This document shows positions 7,497 to 15,323 of a DNA stretch of 59,656 nucleotides, piece by piece. The stretch covers positions 1 through 59,656 of the forward strand of contig NZ_SEWE01000029.1 in the NCBI RefSeq assembly GCF_004167665.1, written 5' to 3'. Each line of letters opens with the position of its first letter. Positions within the stretch are counted from its first letter, which is position 1. The stretch is from Hymenobacter persicinus. GTDB taxonomy: Bacteria > Bacteroidota > Bacteroidia > Cytophagales > Hymenobacteraceae. The translations under genes and the position numbers were made by a program. The notes beneath the pieces are model-generated. The model was not told the origin of the DNA and searched no databases. It worked only from the letters and a program-made list of their open reading frames with translations.

Positions 7497-9020
7497 ATGA
7501 CGACTTCCGATATTACTACCGCCCAGACGCCCCACGTGGTGTTGATTGGGGCCGGCATCATGAGCGCCACGCTGGGCGTGCTGCTCAAGCAGCTGCAGCC
7601 CGAGCTCACCATCGAAATATTTGAGCGCCTCGACAGCGCCGCCGCCGAAAGCTCCGATGCCTGGAACAACGCCGGCACCGGCCACTCCGCCTTCTGCGAG
7701 CTGAACTACACCCCCGAGCTGCCCGACGGCTCCATCGAAACCGTGAAGGCGGTCAAGATTGCCGAGCAGTTTGAGGTGTCGAAGCAATTCTGGAGCTACC
7801 TCGTCGAGCAGCACCTGCTGCCGCCGGCCCCGACTTTTATCCAGAGCATTCCCCACATGAGCTTCGTGTGGGGCCCCGACAATGTGGAATACCTGCGCAA
7901 GCGCCACGCGGCCCTCACCCAGTGCCACCTGTTCCGGGGCATGGAGTTCTCGGCCGACCCCGAGCAGCTCCGGCAGTGGATTCCGCTGGTGATGGACGGG
8001 CGTGACCCCAACGAGCCGGTGGCCGCCACCCGCATGGACCTGGGCACCGACGTCAACTTCGGGGCTCTAACCCGGGCCATGTTTCAGCACCTGCAGCAGC
8101 TGCCGGGCGTCACGCTGCACTTCCACCACGAGGTGAGCAAGCTGCGCAAGGACGAAACCGGGCAGTGGGTAGTAAAGGTGCGCGACCTGAGCACCGACCA
8201 GAAGCGCAAGGTGCGCGCGCCCTTCGTGTTCATCGGGGCCGGCGGGGGCTCGTTGCCCCTGCTCGAAAAGGCCGACATTCCCGAGGGCCACGGCTTCGGC
8301 GGCTTCCCCGTGAGCGGACAGTGGCTGAAGTGCACCAACCCCGAGGTAATTGAGCGCCACCAGGCCAAGGTCTACGGCAAGGCCGCCGTGGGCTCCCCAC
8401 CCATGTCGGTGCCCCACCTCGACACGCGCATGATTGACGGCAAGCGGGAGCTGCTTTTTGGCCCCTACGCGGGCTTCTCGACCAAATTCCTGAAGAACGG
8501 CTCCTTTTTCGATTTGCCCTCTTCGATTCAGGTCAACAACATCCGCCCCATGATTTCGGCGGGCCTGCACAACCTGTCCCTCACCAAGTACCTGATTGAC
8601 CAGGTGCGGCAGTCGCCGGAAGACCGGCTGGGTGCCTTGCGCGAGTACCTGCCGGAAGCCCGGATGCAGGACTGGGAGCTCGAGGTGGCCGGCCAGCGGG
8701 TGCAGGTCATCAAAAAAGGCGAGAAGGGCGGCGGCGTGCTGGAGTTTGGCACCGAGGTAGTCAGCGCCGCCGACGGCAGCATTGCGGCCCTGCTGGGCGC
8801 TTCGCCCGGAGCTTCCACGGCCGTGGCCATCATGCTGGATTTGCTGAAACGCTGTTTTCCCCAGCAGCTCAGCACCGAGGCCTGGCAAACCAAGCTGCGC
8901 GCCATGATTCCATCCTACGGCCTGCCCCTAGGCAAAGACGCCGCCCTGGCCGCCGAGGTTCGGGCCCACACTACGGCCGTGCTGGAACTGCACGTCGGGC
9001 AGCCCGCCGCCCACGGCTAA
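7497..9020 (+). CDS. mqo: Malate:quinone oxidoreductase
   Basis: This 507-residue FAD flavoprotein oxidises malate to oxaloacetate and passes electrons to the quinone pool, acting at the inner face of the membrane in the citric acid cycle. The FAD-binding glycine loop is VVLIGAGIMSATLG (14-27). It is followed by the family-specific stretch FERLDSAAAESSDAWNNAGTGHSAFCELNYTPE and, later, PHLDTRMIDGKRELLFGPYAGFSTKFLK. Length matches the Mqo family (about 490-510). It stands alone; no malate dehydrogenase or other TCA gene is nearby. The menaquinone gene menA at 33 kb would supply its electron acceptor. Confidence 0.96.
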   Translation: MTTSDITTAQTPHVVLIGAGIMSATLGVLLKQLQPELTIEIFERLDSAAAESSDAWNNAGTGHSAFCELNYTPELPDGSIETVKAVKIAEQFEVSKQFWSYLVEQHLLPPAPTFIQSIPHMSFVWGPDNVEYLRKRHAALTQCHLFRGMEFSADPEQLRQWIPLVMDGRDPNEPVAATRMDLGTDVNFGALTRAMFQHLQQLPGVTLHFHHEVSKLRKDETGQWVVKVRDLSTDQKRKVRAPFVFIGAGGGSLPLLEKADIPEGHGFGGFPVSGQWLKCTNPEVIERHQAKVYGKAAVGSPPMSVPHLDTRMIDGKRELLFGPYAGFSTKFLKNGSFFDLPSSIQVNNIRPMISAGLHNLSLTKYLIDQVRQSPEDRLGALREYLPEARMQDWELEVAGQRVQVIKKGEKGGGVLEFGTEVVSAADGSIAALLGASPGASTAVAIMLDLLKRCFPQQLSTEAWQTKLRAMIPSYGLPLGKDAALAAEVRAHTTAVLELHVGQPAAHG

Positions 9021-9132
9021 GCCAGTGGAGGGGCGCGGCCTCGTCCGGTTTGGGCGGGGCCGCCCCCTCGGGGCTTTACCAGGCCAGCGGCGCCCAAATT
9101 ATACAACCTCGGAACCACCAGCTTCTGAGTAA

Positions 9133-9167
9133 CTTGCCAATTCGGGCCGGACGTCCGAATCGGCAAG
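9133..9167. repeat. Inverted repeat just upstream of a start codon
   Basis: CTTGCCAATTCGG (9133-9145) and CCGAATCGGCAAG (9155-9167) pair over 13 bases with a single mismatch. The hairpin ends 11 bases before the ATG at 9179, close enough to affect ribosome access. Confidence 0.55.
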
Positions 9168-9178
9168 CAGGCAAGATC

Positions 9179-10018
9179 ATGACTTTTATTCGACTGAAGG
9201 GGTTTCTCATGTTTCTGCTGCTCTGGCCGGGCTGGCTGGGCGCCCAACCCTGGCAGCCGCTGCAGATTGCCGAACAGTTTGTGGCCCCCGAGGGCTGGCC
9301 GCAGATGCACAGCTACCTCTGCTGCGAGGCGGCCGGCCAAGCGAAGCGCCAAACCCTGGGGCAGCAGATTCCGCGGCAGCTGCGGCGGCGCTGCCAGCTG
9401 CTCCACCAGGATTCGGCCCGGGCCGTGGTGGCCGTAGAGCTGCGCGACTCCGCCGCGGCCCGCAACGACTTCTACCTGCACTTCACCCGTCAGGGCGCGG
9501 GCTGGAAGCTCGAGGCCGTCCGGTCGTTGGCCATGACGGCTCTGGGCGCGCCCATGCTGAAGATGCTCACCGAGATGCCTGCCGACGAGGTGGCCCGCTA
9601 CAACCAAGCCCACCCGGCGGCTTCCCGCGACTTTATGGTCGGCAACATCCGCCTCTGGATGGGGCCCGACGCCGACATCATCCGCCACTTCACCCAGCAC
9701 CGGCGCGACTTCGAGCGGGTGGTGCGGCTGGTGAGGGCGGGGCAATACTTTGCCGCCCCCGACAGCGCCGCCGCCGAGCTGGCTGCCAACGCCGACCCCG
9801 CTATTCAGGCCCTGCTGCAAAGCCTGTTTATCAGCCGCCTGTCCCGGCCCGGCCCCGACTGCGGAGCCTGCCTGGAATTTACCATCGGGGGACGGGTCAA
9901 TAGCACGGTGGGACTGCTCTACCAGCCCAATGCCGCCGCCGTGCCCGCCATGAGCCCCGACGGCATAATGGTGATGCGCCCGCTGGGCAACGGCTGGTAC
10001 CTATTTAAAACCAGCTGA
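9179..10018 (+). CDS. Secreted protein of unknown function
   Basis: This 279-residue protein has a signal peptide (MTFIRLKGFLMFLLLWPGWLGA, residues 1-22). I do not recognise the family. The body is mixed alpha/beta with charged helices, a CC pair (SYLCCEAAG) and a later CxxC-like GPDCGACLEF, so disulfides or metal binding are possible after export. The C-terminal stretch GIMVMRPLGNGWYLFKTS is beta-like. The frame extends upstream to a GTG at 9050, but ATG 9179 starts a proper signal peptide. It is followed by the PAS gene after 150 bases, with no terminator seen between them. Confidence 0.7.
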   Translation: MTFIRLKGFLMFLLLWPGWLGAQPWQPLQIAEQFVAPEGWPQMHSYLCCEAAGQAKRQTLGQQIPRQLRRRCQLLHQDSARAVVAVELRDSAAARNDFYLHFTRQGAGWKLEAVRSLAMTALGAPMLKMLTEMPADEVARYNQAHPAASRDFMVGNIRLWMGPDADIIRHFTQHRRDFERVVRLVRAGQYFAAPDSAAAELAANADPAIQALLQSLFISRLSRPGPDCGACLEFTIGGRVNSTVGLLYQPNAAAVPAMSPDGIMVMRPLGNGWYLFKTS

Positions 10019-10168
10019 CTCGCGGCGGCCACGGCTAGCTGCCGGCTTAAGCTCCTCCGTAGCTAAGTCGAGCCCGCATTATTTGAGTAGTTTTACTTTC
10101 CGTCCGCCGCCGACCTCCGGCGCCCCGGGCGTTTTTCGTTGTTCTGCCTTCTCCACCGCTTCTGCCCT

Positions 10169-11464
10169 ATGACTTCGGTTGACTACCAAAAGCTATTCCG
10201 CCAGCTGCCCGAAAACTTTATGCTCATGACCCCGGACGCCGTTATCGTCGATAACACCGACGGACACGAGGCGGTGTCGCTGAAAAAGCGCGAAGACGTG
10301 CTGGGCCGCTCCATGTTCGACGCCTTCCCGGCGGTCGACCAGAACCAGGACGACATTATTTTCCAGTCGCACGAGTACGTGCGCCAGCACCGGGCGCCCA
10401 ACACCATGCCCGTGATTCGCTACGACCTGGAAGTGCCGGCTGAGCGGGGCGGCGGCTTCGAGCAGATGTACTGGCAGGCCACCCACTTTCCCATCCTCGA
10501 CGAGCAGGGCGAGCTGCAGTACATTCTGCAAAAAACCGAGAACATCACCGAGAAGTACCTGGCCCAGCTTCGCAACGAGGAAATACAGCGGGAGCTGGCC
10601 GAAAACCAGGACCGCACCGAGTTTATTCTGCAGTCGTTGCCGGCCCTGATCTGGACGGCCACGCCCGACGGGCGGCGCGACTTCTTCAACCAGCGCTGGC
10701 TGTCCTTCACCGGCAAGTCCCCAGCCGAGCTGACCGGCTACGGCTGGATTAATGACATCCACCCCGACGACAAGGAGCGGGTGCAGCGGGCCTGGGCCGA
10801 ATCGGTGGCCAACGGCAACGTGTACCAGGTGGAATACCGCCTGCGCCGCGCCGACGGGCAGTACCGCTGGGTGCTGGTCCGCGCCCTGCCCCGCCGCAAT
10901 GCCGATGAGCAGGTTACGATGTGGGTAGGCTGCGGCTTCGACATTCACGACCAGAAGCAGATGGTGCAGGAGCTGCTCGAGGCCAATGAGCAGCAGTCGG
11001 CGCTTTCCGACCAAGCCTACGAGGCCTACAACCTGGCCCTAAGCCAGCGCGAGACGTTCTACAACCTGTTTCAGCAGGCCCCGGCCCTGATTTGCATCCT
11101 GCGCGGCCCCGAGCACCGCTACGACTTCGTGAACCCGCTCTACCAGCAGCTGTTCGAAAACCGCCAGCTCGTGGGGCTCACCGTGGCCGAGGCCCTGCCC
11201 GAGGTAGTCGACCAGGGTATTATGGAGATTCTGGACAACGTCTACAACACCGGTGAGACGTTCTATGGCAAGGAAATTCCGCTTCAGCTCGACCGGGACG
11301 GCAGCGGCACGCTGCACCCGGGCTACTTCAACTTCACCTACCAGCTGTTTTCGGAAGGAGGGAAAAAGGCCGGCATCACTGTCTTTGCCTACGAAATCAC
11401 CGACCTAGTGGAGGCCCGCAAAAACTCGGAAAACTTGAATTCGGGCACTCAGTCCGGTAGCTAA
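10169..11464 (+). CDS. Triple-PAS sensory protein without an output domain
   Basis: This 431-residue cytoplasmic protein consists of three PAS/PAC units: residues about 5-130 (DAVIVDN, then ILDEQGELQYILQKTENITEKY), 150-265 (LPALIWTATPDGRRDFFNQRWLSFTG, then GCGFDIHDQK) and 295-415 (APALICILRGPEHRYDFVNPLYQQLF, then FAYEITDLVEAR). Proteins with this layout in Bacteroidota usually run on into a HisKA/HATPase kinase. Here the frame stops after ENLNSGTQSGS, with no kinase domain in any frame downstream. It is therefore a stand-alone sensor or a truncated kinase. ATG 10169 (MTSVDYQKLF) fits better than the upstream ATG at 10139. It forms a likely operon with the CZB-like gene 48 bases downstream. 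Confidence 0.85.
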   Translation: MTSVDYQKLFRQLPENFMLMTPDAVIVDNTDGHEAVSLKKREDVLGRSMFDAFPAVDQNQDDIIFQSHEYVRQHRAPNTMPVIRYDLEVPAERGGGFEQMYWQATHFPILDEQGELQYILQKTENITEKYLAQLRNEEIQRELAENQDRTEFILQSLPALIWTATPDGRRDFFNQRWLSFTGKSPAELTGYGWINDIHPDDKERVQRAWAESVANGNVYQVEYRLRRADGQYRWVLVRALPRRNADEQVTMWVGCGFDIHDQKQMVQELLEANEQQSALSDQAYEAYNLALSQRETFYNLFQQAPALICILRGPEHRYDFVNPLYQQLFENRQLVGLTVAEALPEVVDQGIMEILDNVYNTGETFYGKEIPLQLDRDGSGTLHPGYFNFTYQLFSEGGKKAGITVFAYEITDLVEARKNSENLNSGTQSGS

Positions 11465-11512
11465 TCCCGTGGTCCTGTTCTTCACGCTCTCCGGCCCCAA
11501 GGCCCTTTTTCG

Positions 11513-11878
11513 ATGGACATAACCGCGCTGGACTTCCAGCAAGCCCGTATCAAACAGGTGTTGTTCAAGTCGAGGCTGCGCTCCGTGCTCTACGGCGTGC
11601 GCGAGGCCGACCCCACCCTGTTTTCGCCGAGCGAGAACCCGCTCAGCCAATGGCTGCACACAATTGTCAAACCCAAATACGGCTCCTACCCCGAGGTGCG
11701 CGAGATGGAGCGCGCCATCCAGAATATGCTCGACGCCGGCCAGAAGCTGGTCAAGCAGTACCAGCGCGGCCAAATCGAGGAAGCCCGCACCGGCCTCGAC
11801 CAAGTCGATGTGTACGCCGCCCAGGTCGAACGGCTGCTGCAGACCCTGGAGCGCACTACTACCAACGCCGCGGCGTAG
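11513..11878 (+). CDS. Small helical protein resembling a CZB domain that lacks zinc ligands
   Basis: This 121-residue all-alpha protein has no signal or membrane segment. The order of elements recalls the chemoreceptor zinc-binding (CZB) fold: helix RIKQVLFKSRLRSVLYG, turn NPLSQWL (W47), YGSYPEVREMERAI, a helix LDAGQKLVKQY and a closing helix EEARTGLDQVDVYAAQVERLL. In true CZB domains the first helix carries a His, the turn reads HxxCxLGxW and a later helix carries another His. Here the equivalent positions appear to be Gln15, Pro39/Asn42 and Ala68, so zinc binding is unlikely. It probably partners with the PAS protein just upstream. The CZB relationship is my pattern reading only. Confidence 0.55.
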   Translation: MDITALDFQQARIKQVLFKSRLRSVLYGVREADPTLFSPSENPLSQWLHTIVKPKYGSYPEVREMERAIQNMLDAGQKLVKQYQRGQIEEARTGLDQVDVYAAQVERLLQTLERTTTNAAA

Positions 11879-11895
11879 AGCACTTTCTCCTGCTT

Positions 11896-11944
11896 AAAAC
11901 CACCACGCCCTTATTCCGCACGGAGTTAGGGCGTGGTGGTTTTT
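11896..11944. terminator. Bidirectional terminator
   Basis: AAAACCACCACGCCCT (11896-11911) pairs with AGGGCGTGGTGGTTTT (about 11928-11943), with A/T runs on both sides. It separates the convergent PAS/CZB-like unit and the GT39 gene. Confidence 0.85.
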
Positions 11945-11968
11945 AATAGTCCCGCAGATGGCCGGAGG

Positions 11969-13504
11969 TTACTTGTGCGGGGCCCAGGCGGCCAGTTCCT
12001 GCTGGTGGTAGCGGTACACCCCATTAACGAAGGCCGTATCCGGGTCCGTACCCAGCATCACCACCGTGCCTTTCTCGCGGGCGTAGGGGTTGAGCACTTC
12101 GGCCTGCTGCCCGTAGCTGGCGAAGTGGGCGGCCCGGTCCCGGGGCTTTTCCTGCACCAGAATAAAGTGTCGGTAGGGCCGCGCCGGCCGCGGGGGCAGC
12201 CAGAACAGGTAGCTGCCGTTGAAGCTGTGGGCCGCGGGCAGGACGCGCTGCCGGTTGTAGTAGTTCACGGCCCCGGCCTCCCCGTAATTGTCGCACAGAA
12301 TCAGCGTATTGGCCCGGGTCGAGTCGGGCAGGGTCTGGTACACCTGCCAGACCTTGTCGGCCAGTTCCTGCCAGCCCAGCATGTCGGCGTAGTCCTGGGG
12401 CAGCGGGTGCAGCTGGCCGTCTTCCCAGCGGTTGGCGCCCGTGTTGCGGTAGGCCTCCCCGATCTGCTGCATGCGGGCCGGCGGATACACACTGTAGGCG
12501 TACGGAAACAGCGGCACGGCCAGCAGCACCAGCAAACCCGGCAGCACGGGCCGCAGCCAGGGGCTCAGGCGGGGCCGGCCGGCCAGCCGGTGTTCGAGCC
12601 AGACGGCGCCCGGGGCAAATAGCAGCGGGTAATAGCCCAGCGCGTAGTAGCTCTTGCCGTGCAGCACGGTGAGCAAGGCCAGGCCCAGCAGAAAAAGCAG
12701 GCCCAAACTGCGGTAAGGCCGAAATGGCCGGTACAGCAGCAGCGCCAGCAACCCCGGCAGCCATACCCATAGCGCCGGAAAGCACATCAGCAGCTGGTCT
12801 TTCCAGAAGTCACCCACCGTCACGTTCACCAGTTGGGACTCGTGCAGCAGGGCCATGTGGTGCAGAAACGGAATGCCGTGCTGGATCTGCCAGAGCAGGT
12901 TGGGTAGAAACAGCAGCAGGGCCAGGCCCGCTGCCACCCAGGCCGGTCGGCTCAGCAGCAGGCGGCGCTGGGGCGTGAGCAGCACGGCCACGACCAGCGC
13001 GGCAATGAAGAAGAAGGCGGTGTACTTGTTGAGCAGGCTCAGTCCCAGCACCAGCCCGAGGCCGTAAAGGTAGCGGGGGCGCGGCTGCTGCCCGTAGGCC
13101 AGCAGCCAGTAGGCGCTCAGCGTGAAGCTAAAGATTTCAAACGAGTTGGGCTGGTAGAGAAAGTTGAGCCGGGCGTAGACGCACACCACGTAGCTCAGGC
13201 AGGCCAGCACCTGGGCCCACCAGCTGCCGCCCAGCCGTTGCGCCGCCCGTCCTACCACGTACACCGTGGCCGCGCCCCAGAGCAGGGGCCAGAACTTCAC
13301 CCAGAAATAGCCGCCGCCCAGCGCTAGGGTCAGCCAGCTTTGCAGGGCCGTCAGGGGCGGCACTTCCAGGTAGCCCCAGTCCAGGTGCCGACCGTAGTTG
13401 AGGTAGAGGTACTCGTCGCGGTGGAGCTCGTAGAGGCGGCTGGCCAGCGCGAAGCCCAGCAGAAATTTAAGACCGGCAAACAGCAGGGGAACCAGACGTT
13501 TCAT
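11969..13504 (-). CDS. Glycosyltransferase family 39-like membrane protein (GT-C fold)
   Basis: This 511-residue polytopic protein has about 10-12 membrane helices and a soluble C-terminal part of roughly 150 residues. The first extracytoplasmic loop holds the acidic motif HRDEYLYLNYGRHLDWGYLEVPPL, the DE-type catalytic loop expected of ArnT/PMT-like GT39 enzymes, and NKYTAFF follows later in the membrane domain. Such enzymes move a sugar from a polyprenyl-phosphate donor to lipid or protein outside the inner membrane. The likely donor-maker is a GT2 such as that at 42448 or 55057, which is inference. It lies 40 bases after the unknown gene on the same strand, so they may be co-transcribed. 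Confidence 0.85.
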   Translation of the reverse strand: MKRLVPLLFAGLKFLLGFALASRLYELHRDEYLYLNYGRHLDWGYLEVPPLTALQSWLTLALGGGYFWVKFWPLLWGAATVYVVGRAAQRLGGSWWAQVLACLSYVVCVYARLNFLYQPNSFEIFSFTLSAYWLLAYGQQPRPRYLYGLGLVLGLSLLNKYTAFFFIAALVVAVLLTPQRRLLLSRPAWVAAGLALLLFLPNLLWQIQHGIPFLHHMALLHESQLVNVTVGDFWKDQLLMCFPALWVWLPGLLALLLYRPFRPYRSLGLLFLLGLALLTVLHGKSYYALGYYPLLFAPGAVWLEHRLAGRPRLSPWLRPVLPGLLVLLAVPLFPYAYSVYPPARMQQIGEAYRNTGANRWEDGQLHPLPQDYADMLGWQELADKVWQVYQTLPDSTRANTLILCDNYGEAGAVNYYNRQRVLPAAHSFNGSYLFWLPPRPARPYRHFILVQEKPRDRAAHFASYGQQAEVLNPYAREKGTVVMLGTDPDTAFVNGVYRYHQQELAAWAPHK

Positions 13505-13544
13505 GCCGAAAGATAGAACTTCGGCAATATGACGGGCGCGGCGT

Positions 13545-14789
13545 TTACTTTCGCTTCATCATCCGGCCAAAGCCCCCAATGCCCAGATCCAGGTAGATGA
13601 TACCACCTTCGGGGCCGTCGTGGCGCCGTAGCGCCGCCTGCCGCACGCCGGCGCGCAGCTTGAGCAGCCAGCTGCCGGTTTCGTACCCACCCAGCCCGTA
13701 GCTGGTAGTAGGCCAGAGCAGCACGTCCAGGTTGAGTCCGGCCGTCAGCGGGCGGCGGAAGCTCAGATCCAGCGCATTGTCGGGGTCATCTCGGTTGGTG
13801 TTGGCCGGCCCAACCAGCAGCGCCGACAGCCCCAGAAAAGGCACCAGCCGCAGCCGCTTGTTGTCGACGACCCGGTAGCCCAGCGAAATTTCAGGCACAA
13901 AGTAATTTACCTTGAGTCCCTGGCGCCAGGGGCCGCCGTAGTCGAAGGGCCTGCGCACGCTGCCCAGCCCGATATAGTCGCGCAGGTAGAGCTGGTACTG
14001 GTCCCAGCCGGCCTCAAAGCCCACGCCCATATTGGCCCCGTGGCGGAAGTAGGTGGGCAGCTCGCCGAGCAACAGGCCGCTGCCGGAGTGAAAGTCGAGC
14101 CCGTAGGAAAACCGGCTGGGAGCGTACTCGGGCCCAACAAACTGACGCAGGAAGGACCCGTACTCGGTGGCAGGGTACTGAGTCAGGAAGGCCTGAATAT
14201 CATTGCGCGCCGCTGACTGGCGGCCCGGCGAGCCCGCGGGTCCCGCCGGGGGCGGCACGAGCAGGGTCACGAACAATTGCAGGAAGGTGGAGTCTTCCGG
14301 CAGAAAGCGCGCTTGGCGGATCTGGGCCCGCAGGGTGTCCTGGCGTTGGGCTACGCGCCGCACGGTGCGGTCAAACAAGCCATCCTGGGGCAGGCGCTGG
14401 TAGCGCAGCTGCTGCCGGGGCGAAGTACCTATCTGGCTAAAGCGCCGCACCTGCTCGGCCACCGAATACCAGTCGCCGGCGGCGGCCAGCAGGGCCCATT
14501 CCTCGTAGGGCCGCACGCCAACCGTAGTATCGGCCGTGGTTTGGCGTAGGTAAGCCAGTAAGCGGGGCAGTTCCCGCACGGGGCCGTGCTGCACCTGCTC
14601 CAGCAGCAGCTCACGCACCTGCACTACCCGCACCTGGTCGCTGGGGCGCTGTCCGAGCCGGGTCGCAACATCCCGGGAAATGGCCCGCAGCGAGTCGGCG
14701 GGAGCAGGTTTGGTTTGGGCGGCGGCCGGGCTCAGCAGCCCCCACCAGATTAGCATAATGCACAAGCCACGGGCGTAGAGGTGCCGCAT
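13545..14789 (-). CDS. Secreted protein of unknown function, possible outer-membrane C-terminus
   Basis: This 414-residue protein has a signal peptide (cleavage probably after PAAAQ, residue 25). The N-terminal half is helical and charged (RDVATRLGQRPSDQVRVVQVRELLLEQV). The C-terminal half alternates short strands (FSYGLDFHSGSGLLLGEL, GVGFEAGWDQYQLYLRDYIGLG, VNYFVPEISLGYRVV, LRLVPFLGLSALLVG, YLDLGIGGFG), as in a small outer-membrane beta-barrel. The end KRK is not a typical barrel end. I do not recognise the family. It is upstream of the GT39 gene with a 40-base gap. Confidence 0.7.
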   Translation of the reverse strand: MRHLYARGLCIMLIWWGLLSPAAAQTKPAPADSLRAISRDVATRLGQRPSDQVRVVQVRELLLEQVQHGPVRELPRLLAYLRQTTADTTVGVRPYEEWALLAAAGDWYSVAEQVRRFSQIGTSPRQQLRYQRLPQDGLFDRTVRRVAQRQDTLRAQIRQARFLPEDSTFLQLFVTLLVPPPAGPAGSPGRQSAARNDIQAFLTQYPATEYGSFLRQFVGPEYAPSRFSYGLDFHSGSGLLLGELPTYFRHGANMGVGFEAGWDQYQLYLRDYIGLGSVRRPFDYGGPWRQGLKVNYFVPEISLGYRVVDNKRLRLVPFLGLSALLVGPANTNRDDPDNALDLSFRRPLTAGLNLDVLLWPTTSYGLGGYETGSWLLKLRAGVRQAALRRHDGPEGGIIYLDLGIGGFGRMMKRK

Positions 14790-14926
14790 CAGAAAAAGCC
14801 GGGTTAGAATAAGGAATGAAGCTAGCAGGCCCGCCGGTAGTCGCCGACGGCCATTAATGATGCGGTAAACTTACGCACGCTAGGCTTCTTTCCGGCGGGT
14901 CGGCGAAACAACCCCGGCGGGCGCCG

Positions 14927-15172
14927 CTAAAACACTTCCGGCAGTTGGATAGAGGCCAAGTATTCAGCCAGGCCGGAGGGCTGCTGAAACAGGTGAATGA
15001 ACAGGATTTTTTCCTCATCCAGCACCCGCCACACCTCGGCGTAGAAGTCGCCCAGGGCGAAGAGCTGCAGGCAGAAGCTGTCTTCCCGCCGCTCGGCCAG
15101 AAAGTCGCCGTGGCAGGCCAGGCAATCGGCTTGCTGCCCCATCGGCAGCTTTTTGAAGACACGTAGGTTCAT
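14927..15172 (-). CDS. Small conserved-type protein, unknown function
   Basis: This 81-residue soluble protein has no signal. It has a CLACHGDFL stretch with a CxxCH-like motif (DCLACH), but no signal peptide that would be needed for a c-type cytochrome, so heme attachment is unlikely. The remainder is mixed: FCLQLFALGDFYAEVWRVLDEEKILFIHLF. Very similar short proteins with 'GDFYAEVW'-type cores occur in Hymenobacter from memory, without an assigned role. ATG 15172 (MNLRVFKKLP) is preferred to the upstream ATG at 15214. Confidence 0.65.
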   Translation of the reverse strand: MNLRVFKKLPMGQQADCLACHGDFLAERREDSFCLQLFALGDFYAEVWRVLDEEKILFIHLFQQPSGLAEYLASIQLPEVF

Positions 15173-15323
15173 AGGCGGCCTCCACAACCGGAACCCGTAG
15201 TTGTCTGGTTCCAAGCCCGGTACATTATATTAGACGTTTACTATTTTATCCTGCTTTCCTTAAAGCCCGACCGCAGGAATACGTAATATAATAATACTGC
15301 GGCCACTCTTCTACCTTCGCGGC

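Noticed and set aside
5982..7928. 648-codon minus-strand frame spanning SDR, intergenic and mqo
   Set aside because: It crosses two unrelated real genes, contains Arg/Pro/Gly-rich low-complexity sequence and has no recognisable motif.
14927..15172. DCLACH motif read as a c-type cytochrome
   Set aside because: There is no export signal, and the rest of the 81-residue protein is not cytochrome-like, so CxxCH is coincidental.
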